This document shows positions 1-7,343 of a DNA stretch of 54,028 nucleotides, one piece after another; within the stretch, counting starts at the first letter, position 1, and each line of letters starts with the position of its first letter. The stretch lies in the NCBI GenBank assembly GCA_964645765.1, contig CAZYBE010000021.1, forward strand, positions 1-54,028, read 5' to 3'. The stretch comes from CAZGMN01 sp964645765. GTDB lineage: Bacteria; Acidobacteriota; Aminicenantia; Aminicenantales; Aminicenantaceae. The notes under the pieces are model-generated. The model ran no database searches. It was not told the DNA's origin and saw only the letters and a list, made by a program, of their open reading frames with translations. Both the position numbers and the translations under genes were made by a program.

Positions 1-54
1 AACATGAAGTTGTCAATAAAATGTAAAAAATTGTCTTCAAATGTCATCAGCCGT

Positions 55-110
55 GGTGTTCTGTTGAAGGACTCGAACCTCCAATCTGCGGATTCATAAT
101 CCTTTGATCT
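55..110 (-). other. tRNA-like 3' fragment (T-arm remnant)
   Basis: Read on the minus strand, positions 82 to 66 give GGAGGTTCGAGTCCTTC. This is a full T-arm: a 5-bp stem with one G-U pair closing a TTCGAGT loop. Upstream of it is a short hairpin that could be an anticodon arm with loop TTATGAA. No matching D-arm or 5' acceptor strand is visible, so it is not a complete tRNA gene. It may be a decayed tRNA or the attachment-site half left by an integrated element. The rest of 1-246 shows no gene. Confidence 0.35.
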
Positions 111-246
111 TCTGTCAGGGCTCACAATGAAAACTTTTTGTTAGAGATTGCTTTGCTCGCAATTACAATTTAATTTACGAGATTAGAGGTTGACAATCAG
201 CAGGATGTCAAGTCAACGGGCGTTGTGGGAGGAATAAGAAGAATAT

Positions 247-1896
247 TTACTTCCAATCTTTCATGATGAGGCTGAAGCATTCCAGCCCGCTGCCCAGAAC
301 AGCTCCATAGCCTCCGCCCGGGCTCGTCCAGGCGCTTGCGAGATAGAGATTTTTTATCGGGGTGACATGCGGCATCCGGTTCGGAGGCGAGTTGTCAAGA
401 GTCTGGTCCCAGCCATAAATGGCGCCCCGATAATTGCTGGTGTAACGAACGTTGGTCAGGGGAGTGCCGATTTCTTTAACCTCTATCGCTTTGGAGAGGC
501 CGGGAAGGAGAGTCTCTTCAGCTTTTCTGATCAATATCTCTGCGATTCTTTCTTTCTCTTTTCGGTATTCATCTTTATTTCCTTTAAAGTAGTCGGCTTC
601 GTATTTCTTCCAGTGGTCATATCCCTGGAGCGTGAGAAGAGTGATTGTGTTCTTCCCTTTGGGGGAATAATCCTTGTAGAGATTATCATAGAGCATAAGG
701 CCATACCCTTCGTTTTCATTATCCGCATTAACCGCTCTCTTGAAACCTTCTTCCATGTCATATCCTGTTTCATAAAAGACCTCTGTGTCCTTTATGCCGA
801 GTTCTCCGACGAGGTCTTTCTTCAAGCCCAGAAAAACCTGGAAGCTGGAAAGGCTGACAGTGTATCTATCCATCTTGGCCAAATAATCTTTTAGGTAATC
901 GCCTTCGTCCAGCATTCGGTGGAATGTGTCATAGGCATTGGCATTCGAGACGACGACCTTCCCTGTATAGACCTTTTTATCAGCGGTCTGCACTCCGTAG
1001 GCGGCATGGTCCTTGACCAATATTTTTTCCACGCGCGTTCTCAGCATGACCTTGCCGCCCCGCTCCTCGATATAATTCACCATGGCATTGCTTATCTTCT
1101 GAGACCTTCCTTTGACGTAATAGCCTCCTTCTTGAAGATAAGAAATCGTGGGCAGGGCATAATAAATACTTGAAAGCTTGGAAGGAGGAAGGCCGTAGTA
1201 TCCCCAGAGAGCGGAGATGATTGCCTTCAACTTGATATTCTTGATGCGGGCATCCAGCATGCTGCCCCAGGTTCTGGCAAAGCTCTTGGATAAATAAGGA
1301 TAATCTTGGGCAAAGGTGCTCATATTGATTTTGCCGCCGGCAGCGGAGTATTTAGAAATATCGCTGACCAACCCCTTCATGTCTTCGAAGATTCCCTCGA
1401 TTCCCTGCTTTTCTTCTGGGAAGAGCTTGACAAGAGTATTGATATAACCCTGCAAATCCTTCTGCGGCACGCGGATATCGTAATCAGGAAAAATGACATG
1501 GTAGAGATTTGGATGAGGGACATACTCTATGTCTTTTATCTCTGGAAAGCCGGGGATTATTTTGTCCAGCCTTTCGCGCTCGCTAACGGATGTCGAATGC
1601 AGCGAAACATCAAAGACAAAGCCGCCGCGCCTCTTGAATGTCGTCGCGTAGCCGCCCGGTACATAATGCTGCTCGAGAACCAGGGGTTTGAATCCCTGCC
1701 TGGCAAAGGCTGCAGCGCAGCTCAGGCCGCCGAGACCGGAGCCGATTATCACGGCGTCAAAATCTGTTTTGCCTTCATTTTGTCCTGGGCCTTTTCCTGA
1801 ACCTTTTGGAAAAGAATTCCAATCGAGCGCTAACACAGATGCGCCCGCAAGCAGGGATTTAAGAAATTTTCTTCTTTTAATATTCTTATCAGACAT
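247..1896 (-). CDS. Tat-exported FAD-dependent oxidoreductase, phytoene-desaturase/retinol-saturase-like
   Basis: About 549 residues. The N-terminus has a twin-arginine motif (KRRKFLKSL) and a hydrophobic stretch, so a folded flavoprotein is probably exported by Tat. A dinucleotide-binding motif follows (DAVIIGSGLGGLSCAAA, then LEQHYVPGGYATTFKRRG), typical of the CrtI/carotenoid isomerase/retinol saturase group. The C-terminus has the usual second FAD contact (NLYLASAWTSPGGGYGAVLGSG). The substrate cannot be read from sequence; an isoprenoid or other polyene is the family expectation. I chose ATG at 1896, which has GAGGAG 8 nt upstream; a GTG at 1905 overlaps the previous stop codon and is less likely. 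It lies 5 nt downstream of the M64 peptidase gene, so the two are probably co-transcribed. Export of a CrtI-like enzyme is uncommon. Confidence 0.8.
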   Translation of the reverse strand: MSDKNIKRRKFLKSLLAGASVLALDWNSFPKGSGKGPGQNEGKTDFDAVIIGSGLGGLSCAAAFARQGFKPLVLEQHYVPGGYATTFKRRGGFVFDVSLHSTSVSERERLDKIIPGFPEIKDIEYVPHPNLYHVIFPDYDIRVPQKDLQGYINTLVKLFPEEKQGIEGIFEDMKGLVSDISKYSAAGGKINMSTFAQDYPYLSKSFARTWGSMLDARIKNIKLKAIISALWGYYGLPPSKLSSIYYALPTISYLQEGGYYVKGRSQKISNAMVNYIEERGGKVMLRTRVEKILVKDHAAYGVQTADKKVYTGKVVVSNANAYDTFHRMLDEGDYLKDYLAKMDRYTVSLSSFQVFLGLKKDLVGELGIKDTEVFYETGYDMEEGFKRAVNADNENEGYGLMLYDNLYKDYSPKGKNTITLLTLQGYDHWKKYEADYFKGNKDEYRKEKERIAEILIRKAEETLLPGLSKAIEVKEIGTPLTNVRYTSNYRGAIYGWDQTLDNSPPNRMPHVTPIKNLYLASAWTSPGGGYGAVLGSGLECFSLIMKDWK

Positions 1897-1901
1897 TTCT
1901 A

Positions 1902-3392
1902 TCACTCCTCACTGTAGTAATTAATCATTCGGGCTATGGCCTTCTGGCAGACAAGGCAGAATTCTTCTTTTGGGCTGGAAATCATCAAGCAGTACATCAT
2001 CGGCCGGTAAAGTCCTTTGGCTGCATAGCCGGCGCCTTCAAAGACACCGACTTTGTCCTCAAGATAGCTGTATTGCTTTCTCACTTCTTCGAGCTGGCGG
2101 TTAATTTCCTGATCAGCTTTTCTGAATCTCTCCTCGATTCCTTTGACCTGCTTTTCTGAAAGTCCTTTTTGTTTGGCAAGGTCGAGTTCCTGTCTCATCG
2201 CCTGCCGGTTCTTCTGCCTTTCGGCTTGCAGGCTCTCACGCTTTTCCTTGCCCCAATCGGTCGGTATTTGAATCCCAGGAGAAAGGAGGTCTTTCCATTT
2301 CACCTCGCCGGGGTTGAGCAAGGCCGTGATGTTGGGCTCGAGAGGCTCGACTCCTTTGGGATAAAAGTCGTTATAGGAAACATCAGACATATAGTATTCA
2401 TCCGCAAGGCCGGCGAAGGAATGTCCGAATTCATGGACAAAGACACGTTTACTTGCGGGGCTGTAAACAGTGGTGATGCAGTAGTCGTTGTAGATTCCTC
2501 CACCTCCATAGCGTTTGCTGTTCACCAGAATGACGATGGCGTCGTAGGGCACCTGGGCTGCAATCTCGCGCAGCTTCTTTCCTTCTTCGGTCAGCATGTA
2601 TCTATCCAGGTCAAAGGCGTTGAAGGAGGCGTTGAGAACGGTCTTCTTGAAGACGCCCTGCCGCGGCTCATCCATCGCACTCTCTGCTGACGGCCGGAGA
2701 ACTCCATAGACATTGAATTTTAATTTTGCGCTTTTGTAGGGCTCAATCTCGAAAAGATAGCCTGAGAACCGGTCAACGTCTGATTTAAATTTATCCTTAT
2801 CTTCTGCCGTGTATCCCTCAGCCAGAAAGACTAAATCGACTTTCTGATGGGGGTCACCGTTCTTCAGCGCTTCATAGATAAAGTCATTGTTGCGGGTTGT
2901 TTCCCTGATGATATGGTAATCAGAGGGGTCAATATTCTCACTGTACAATGGATGAAGGAGGTTCTTTTTGTCTCTGCCTTCAATCACAAAGAGCACAGGA
3001 CGTTTGGGGAAGGGAATGTGCACCGAGCGGTTGAAAGTCCTTTTGACTCCGTTGAGCGCAGGCGTTGTTGTCTTGTATTCGCCGAACATGCAGTCAAAGC
3101 CTCTGGAATAGATCAATTGATTTGAGGCGACATCATAGACCTTCACTGCATAGCGGCCGTTGTTGAAGGTGTCGATGAGATTATTCTTGCCCTCAGGCCA
3201 AATCTCTTCCTGGTAGAGATGGTCGATGGTGATAGTTTCTTCTTTGGCATCGCCTATCATGTAGAAGTCGATGCGCATGGCTTTGTCGCTGAAATAGTCA
3301 TCGAAGATGGCTTTTGGCTGCCCGAGAATGATCCCAGTGCATAATATGAGAGATAGTATTATGAGCGAAGCTCTGGCAATTGAAGATTTCAT
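1902..3392 (-). CDS. Exported M64-family (IgA-peptidase-like) zinc metallopeptidase
   Basis: The chosen start gives 496 residues: ATG at 3392 follows AGGAGG and begins a Sec signal peptide (MKSSIARASLIILSLILC...). The longer reading from 3437 adds 15 residues with no support. An N-terminal beta domain of about 120 residues precedes the catalytic domain. That domain carries the M64 zinc motif HEFGHSFAGLADEYY, where HExxH supplies two ligands and the downstream Asp/Glu the third. Next comes a charged, helical insert rich in Glu, Lys and Gln (about residues 385-450), and a C-terminal segment with paired cysteines (MYCLMISSPKEEFCLVC). Family members are secreted or periplasmic endopeptidases of gut and soil bacteria; the specificity here is unknown. 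It is the first gene of a likely two-gene unit with the FAD oxidoreductase. Confidence 0.85.
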   Translation of the reverse strand: MKSSIARASLIILSLILCTGIILGQPKAIFDDYFSDKAMRIDFYMIGDAKEETITIDHLYQEEIWPEGKNNLIDTFNNGRYAVKVYDVASNQLIYSRGFDCMFGEYKTTTPALNGVKRTFNRSVHIPFPKRPVLFVIEGRDKKNLLHPLYSENIDPSDYHIIRETTRNNDFIYEALKNGDPHQKVDLVFLAEGYTAEDKDKFKSDVDRFSGYLFEIEPYKSAKLKFNVYGVLRPSAESAMDEPRQGVFKKTVLNASFNAFDLDRYMLTEEGKKLREIAAQVPYDAIVILVNSKRYGGGGIYNDYCITTVYSPASKRVFVHEFGHSFAGLADEYYMSDVSYNDFYPKGVEPLEPNITALLNPGEVKWKDLLSPGIQIPTDWGKEKRESLQAERQKNRQAMRQELDLAKQKGLSEKQVKGIEERFRKADQEINRQLEEVRKQYSYLEDKVGVFEGAGYAAKGLYRPMMYCLMISSPKEEFCLVCQKAIARMINYYSEE

Positions 3393-3515
3393 CTCGCCCT
3401 CCTGGAATTTAATTTCAATGAATTCTTTTTTATGCAAAATTTTTTGATTCTCATCGAGTCTCGAATATCACCAATGAAATATATCTTTTGACAATCTCTC
3501 TTGTCAATCTGGAAA

Positions 3516-3697
3516 GGGGGACAGGCTATTTTTTCCAATTAATAGAAGTTTAAAAAGTTGCCCGTTCCTTTTTCTAAAGAAATTGCCACGCTCCCTTCGA
3601 TAGGGAAAAAGGGGGGGGATTGGCTACTTTTCCCAATGAATAGAAATTTTCTCTTTTATCGCTTATTTATAAAGGGATGAAAAAGTAGCCTGTCCCC
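3516..3697. repeat. Palindromic repeat cluster, GGGGACAGGCTACTTTTT family
   Basis: Three related units lie between the divergent M64 and ABC genes. They are GGGGGACAGGCTATTTTTTCC (3516-3536), a diverged unit near 3610-3645 with GGCTACTTTTCCCAATGAATAG, and the inverted unit AAAAAGTAGCCTGTCCCC (3680-3697). Outer units can pair as a long stem. The same core recurs at 37886-37973. This is a dispersed REP-like family different from the GTATTGTGTCCCC family. The remainder of 3393-3797 shows no gene. Confidence 0.65.
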
Positions 3698-3741
3698 TTT
3701 TCCCTTTTATGACTTTACAATTTATGTCTAATACTTTAAAC

Positions 3742-3766
3742 TTACATGAAAATTACATGTATGTAA
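3742..3766. promoter_or_regulatory. Candidate operator, TTACAT palindrome upstream of ABC genes
   Basis: TTACATGTATGTAA at 3753-3766 is a perfect inverted repeat (6-bp arms, 2-nt centre). An extra half site TTACAT lies at 3742-3747, one helical turn upstream. It sits 31 nt before the ABC ATPase start, where a repressor would block transcription. No regulator gene is adjacent, so the binding protein is unknown. Confidence 0.35.
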
Positions 3767-3797
3767 TGTCGAATATTTAAAAGGATAGGAGCTTGGA

Positions 3798-4520
3798 ATG
3801 AGCATCGTTCTTCAAGTCGAAGGATTAAAAAAGTTTTACGGGAATTTGGAGGCATTAAAAGGGATCAGCTTCCAGGTTCAGGAGGGCGAAATCTTTGCCC
3901 TCATCGGCCCCAACGGCGCAGGAAAAACAACTGCCCTCCGAATCATAGCCACTCTTCTTTCCCCTTCTGCCGGGAAAGTCACATTTCTGGAGCATGATTT
4001 AAAAAAAGAACCTGAAAAGATTCGGGAAAAGATCAGTTACCTCCCGGAGGAAGCCGGCGCCTACCGGAATCTAAGAGGAATCGAATATATCAAGTTTATG
4101 GCAAACTTCTATGCAAGCACCAACCAGGAGAAAGAGGAATTCATCGAAAGCGCAAAGGCCATCGCTGATTTGGGAGAGCGAATCAAGGATAAAGTTGGCA
4201 CCTACAGCAAAGGAATGACAAGAAAGATTCTCCTGGCCAGAGCGTTGATGACCAAGCCGGTTTTGGCCATTCTCGATGAGCCGACCTCCGGGCTTGATGT
4301 GATTAACGCTCTTGAAGTCAGGGAGATTATCAAAAAGCGTGTCAGAGAGGGGACTTCTGTTCTGCTCTCGTCACATAACATGCTGGAGATAGAATTTCTC
4401 TCTGATAGAGTGGCGATGATTGATAAGGGAATAATCCTTGATTCAGGAACACCCCAGGAATTAAAGGAAAAATACGAGGCAAAAAATCTTGAAGAAGTTT
4501 TCAGGAGTTCACTGCAATGA
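3798..4520 (+). CDS. ABC transporter ATP-binding protein, NatA/CcmA-like
   Basis: This 240-residue ATPase energises the ABC-2 permease encoded next. The Walker A motif is GPNGAGKTT (about residue 38), with a Q-loop region near SYLPEEAGAYRNLRG. The signature is YSKGM in place of LSGGQ, followed by a Walker B/D-loop of the ILDEPTSGLD type and an H-loop SSH. The short, single-domain form with a YSKGM signature is typical of export-type ATPases of the Na+/drug/lipid NatA group. An AGGAG site precedes the ATG. The stop overlaps the permease start by 4 nt (ATGA), so the two are translationally coupled. The substrate cannot be deduced. A palindrome upstream suggests a local regulator. Confidence 0.9.
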   Translation: MSIVLQVEGLKKFYGNLEALKGISFQVQEGEIFALIGPNGAGKTTALRIIATLLSPSAGKVTFLEHDLKKEPEKIREKISYLPEEAGAYRNLRGIEYIKFMANFYASTNQEKEEFIESAKAIADLGERIKDKVGTYSKGMTRKILLARALMTKPVLAILDEPTSGLDVINALEVREIIKKRVREGTSVLLSSHNMLEIEFLSDRVAMIDKGIILDSGTPQELKEKYEAKNLEEVFRSSLQ

Positions 4521-5803
4521 AAAAATTTCTTAACCTTCTCAAAAAAGAAATAAGAGAGCTCATCACCCGTCAATTGATTTTCTCGCTTCTTTTCACCCTT
4601 GTTTTGTTTTACTTTATAGGGCAATTGGCCAAAGGAGAGGTGAAAAAGGCAGCGGCGGCACAGAAAATATCCGCTCTCGACCTTGACGACTCTCAATTTT
4701 CCAATGAGCTCGTCAAAGGGCTTCAATCAGCCAATTTCAAGGTTGAATTGTTGAAAGAAAAAAATAAAGAGAAAGCGATTGACTCTGTAAAAGCCAGCGA
4801 TTCGAATCTTCTTTTAATCATCCCTGAAGGTTTTGGAAATTCTGTTACAGAATTTAAAATCAAGGAAATCGAGACCTATACTTTTTTGAGAAGCTTCTCT
4901 ATAAGTGCGACAAGAAATTCTGCTGTATTCAAAGCGGTCATTTCTGCCATAAACAATTATCTTTCCAATGACTTTCTCAAAAAGAGGATTCCTGGCGCAG
5001 ATCCTGACAATTTAAAAAATCCGATCAAAAGCAAAGATTTTGTTATAGTCAAGGATAAATCGGCAGAAGCTTCTGCCTCTGCGATTACAGGGCTTGTTAC
5101 CTCCCAAACCGTCTTCGTTCCTGTTATTCTAATGATGATCATCATCTATTCCTCTCAAATGGTCATTTCGGCCATAGCTATGGAGAAACAGAACAAAACT
5201 CTTGAGACTCTCTTAACCGTTCCCATAAGCCGATCCTCGATTATCACCACAAAAATGCTTTCTTCGGGCTTGGTTGGCTTAATCTCGGCGATTATTTATC
5301 TGGTCGGTTTCAGAAGTTTTATGGGCGGACTTTACGGAGATCTCCCGGCAGCATCACAAATGAGCGGTGTCATCCAAAAATTGGGATTATCGTTGAATAC
5401 AAATAGCTATATCATCCTGGGGATATCTTTATTCTTTGCCATACTCTGTGCCTTGGCTATGGCAACTATACTGGGCGTCCTGGCTGAAGATTTCAGGAGC
5501 GCTCAAACCTTGATCATGCCAGTGATGTTTCTGGTTATGATACCTTACTTTATTTTCTTCCTATCAGACATGAAGTCGCTCTCCTTGCCCGTGAAAATTT
5601 TCGTCTTGGCCATTCCCTTCACTCATCCATTTTTGACCACGCAGAACATTTTCCTTGAAAATTACAGCGCCATACTCTACGGGATTCTCTACATGTTTAT
5701 CGTTTTCGTCATTCTGGTCGCAATCGCCGCCCACATCTTTTCAACTGACAAGATTTTGACGATGAAATTGAGATTGGGCAGGAAAAGAATTCGCACCCTA
5801 TAA
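4517..5803 (+). CDS. ABC-2 type permease, NatB-like
   Basis: 428 residues, a membrane partner of the upstream ATPase. One N-terminal membrane helix (about residues 20-38) is followed by a roughly 150-residue extracytoplasmic domain with the NatB-like pattern of an ABC-2 exporter. Five or six hydrophobic helices make up the C-terminal half, including VPVILMMIIIYSSQMVISAI and a terminal IVFVILVAIAA helix. The segment EKQNKTLETLLTVPISR between the first two C-terminal helices is the conserved cytoplasmic motif of ABC-2 permeases (GEKEx-T-LE-LL-PxS). ATPase plus permease form a complete two-gene exporter. It ends before a REP cluster, which may terminate the transcript. Confidence 0.88.
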   Translation: MKKFLNLLKKEIRELITRQLIFSLLFTLVLFYFIGQLAKGEVKKAAAAQKISALDLDDSQFSNELVKGLQSANFKVELLKEKNKEKAIDSVKASDSNLLLIIPEGFGNSVTEFKIKEIETYTFLRSFSISATRNSAVFKAVISAINNYLSNDFLKKRIPGADPDNLKNPIKSKDFVIVKDKSAEASASAITGLVTSQTVFVPVILMMIIIYSSQMVISAIAMEKQNKTLETLLTVPISRSSIITTKMLSSGLVGLISAIIYLVGFRSFMGGLYGDLPAASQMSGVIQKLGLSLNTNSYIILGISLFFAILCALAMATILGVLAEDFRSAQTLIMPVMFLVMIPYFIFFLSDMKSLSLPVKIFVLAIPFTHPFLTTQNIFLENYSAILYGILYMFIVFVILVAIAAHIFSTDKILTMKLRLGRKRIRTL

Positions 5804-5811
5804 TTTCAGGG

Positions 5812-6030
5812 AATTATGGGGACACATTACTTATCTCCGATTATGGGGACAATTATGGGGACATATCACTTATCTCGTGGATCGAGTTATGAGCCCCTGA
5901 AATTGTCGGCTTCTGCCTGCTCTTCTTTATTTCATAATTGATTTTTATCTCTCCAAGTTTCTTAGGGGGATAAGTCAGGGGGACACAATACTCATCTCGT
6001 GAATTAAGTTATGTGTCCCTGAAATTGTTC
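5812..6030. repeat. Repeat cluster of the AATTAAGTATTGTGTCCCC family
   Basis: Several degenerate copies are present, for example TTATGGGGACACATTACTTATCTC near 5815-5838 and GGGGACATATCACTTATCTC near 5857-5876. One clear hairpin sits at 5978-6019: GGGGACACAATACTCATCTC, short loop, then AATTAAGTTATGTGTCCC. These fill most of the 345-nt gap (5804-6148) after the ABC operon. No gene is visible in the gap. Confidence 0.65.
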
Positions 6031-6148
6031 GATGCCAAAAATATGGTATAATCTCAAAAAATGATTAAGAATTTAAAAGCCTCGGAAATTTAAACTCGCG
6101 CTCTGTTGAGGATGAACAAAAAATCAGAAAGGACAAAATCAAGATTGG

Positions 6149-7009
6149 ATGGCAACCATGAAACGAAAAATTGAAATCATTCTGGCCGCTGCTCTCATTA
6201 TCATTGCTGCCGTTTTTTTACTGACAACTGGCACCGGTCATAAAAAAAGCAATGAGCTCTCCCTTGCCTCTGGAGACGCGATTACGATTCGGAATGTGAC
6301 CGACGGCATCGTGCATTACCGGATCAAACCGTACAACTCCGCCGAAAAACCCGAAGACAAAGCCCTGGAGGTGGACAAGATCCATCGGTATCCGACTCGT
6401 GTGGCCATGGATATTACATACGAACGCGTGGACGGTGTTATCACTTACAACCTTCAGCCCGGGACGCCCTATTCTTTTCGTTATGACAATAAAAATTTGA
6501 TTCAGCTCTATGAAGGGGCACATGGAAGGGAAGATGCCGTTGACCTGGCGCCCTTCGTGCCCACACCCATGGCTGTGGTGGAAAGGATGCTGGAGATGGC
6601 GAAGGTCACGAGCAGCGATATTGTCTATGACCTTGGCTGCGGCGATGGACGGATCGTCATCACTGCGGCCAAGAAGTACGGGGCGCATGGTACCGGAATA
6701 GACATTGTCCCTCAAAGAATCAAGGAGTCGAAGGAAGGCGCAAGGAAGGAAGGCGTGGAGAAGTTGGTCAAATTCCGGCTCGGAGACGTGATGAAAATGG
6801 ATTTCTCAAAAGCGACAGTAATCACTCTCTATCTCTTGCCAGAATCCAACGAGCTGTTGCGCCCTCTTTTGGAAAAGCAGTTGAAGCCCGGGACGCGTGT
6901 CGTCTCTCACAATTACCATATTCCAGGTTGGGAGGAGAAAGAGGTCGAAGTTGTGGAGCTGGACGACGAGAATGGAAAAAGCCACACCATCTTTCTTTAC
7001 AAAAGGTGA
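6149..7009 (+). CDS. Membrane-anchored FAM173/DOT1-like SAM-dependent methyltransferase
   Basis: 286 residues. Basic N-terminus, then one hydrophobic helix (about residues 8-27), then a beta-rich linker domain (about 30-130), then a class I methyltransferase domain. Motif I is VYDLGCGDGRIVITAAKKYG (about residue 157), followed by the acidic ribose-binding segment GTGIDIVPQRI. The later segment TLYLLPESNELLRPLLEKQL and the phrase PGTRVVSHNYHIPGW match the bacterial relatives of FAM173/ATPSCKMT protein-lysine methyltransferases. The target is unknown. The positive N-terminus predicts N-in, C-out topology, which would put an SAM enzyme outside the cytoplasm; that is odd and is treated as a finding. 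The start could also be ATG at 6158; neither has a strong ribosome-binding site. It appears monocistronic. Confidence 0.75.
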   Translation: MATMKRKIEIILAAALIIIAAVFLLTTGTGHKKSNELSLASGDAITIRNVTDGIVHYRIKPYNSAEKPEDKALEVDKIHRYPTRVAMDITYERVDGVITYNLQPGTPYSFRYDNKNLIQLYEGAHGREDAVDLAPFVPTPMAVVERMLEMAKVTSSDIVYDLGCGDGRIVITAAKKYGAHGTGIDIVPQRIKESKEGARKEGVEKLVKFRLGDVMKMDFSKATVITLYLLPESNELLRPLLEKQLKPGTRVVSHNYHIPGWEEKEVEVVELDDENGKSHTIFLYKR

Positions 7010-7343
7010 TCCCTTATAAAGTTTAGTTCCTAGAATTATTCGAAGCTTCCTTAGACTCGGGCGTATTGTTAAGCATGTATCAGCTGCAGCCAATGCCTGC
7101 AAAATATAAATAAACCATTATCTCCTGCTCTGGTCTGATGAGTTCCTTTCCATCGAGAAGGGATAGAACTTTTTCAAGCCATTTTACGTATAACAGGGCG
7201 TGGGATTGTATGCATCCAATCAACATCAGACCCGTCGAGGGTTGATTTTTGAAGAGTGCCCAAAAAATCTGCACAAAAATTGCCAAGATTTATATCGGCT
7301 GTTTAGCGGATGAAAAGTGTGTAGTTCAAAAAGGAGATTTTAT
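7010..7343. other. Intergenic stretch, no supported gene
   Basis: A minus-strand TTG-initiated reading frame of 68 codons exists at 7080-7286. It has no convincing ribosome-binding site and I do not recognise its protein. No hairpin terminator is obvious. The AAGGAG at 7331-7336 belongs to the next gene. Confidence 0.4.

Noticed and set aside
7080..7286. 68-codon minus-strand frame
   Set aside because: TTG start without ribosome-binding site and unrecognised product; kept only as a note in the intergenic entry.
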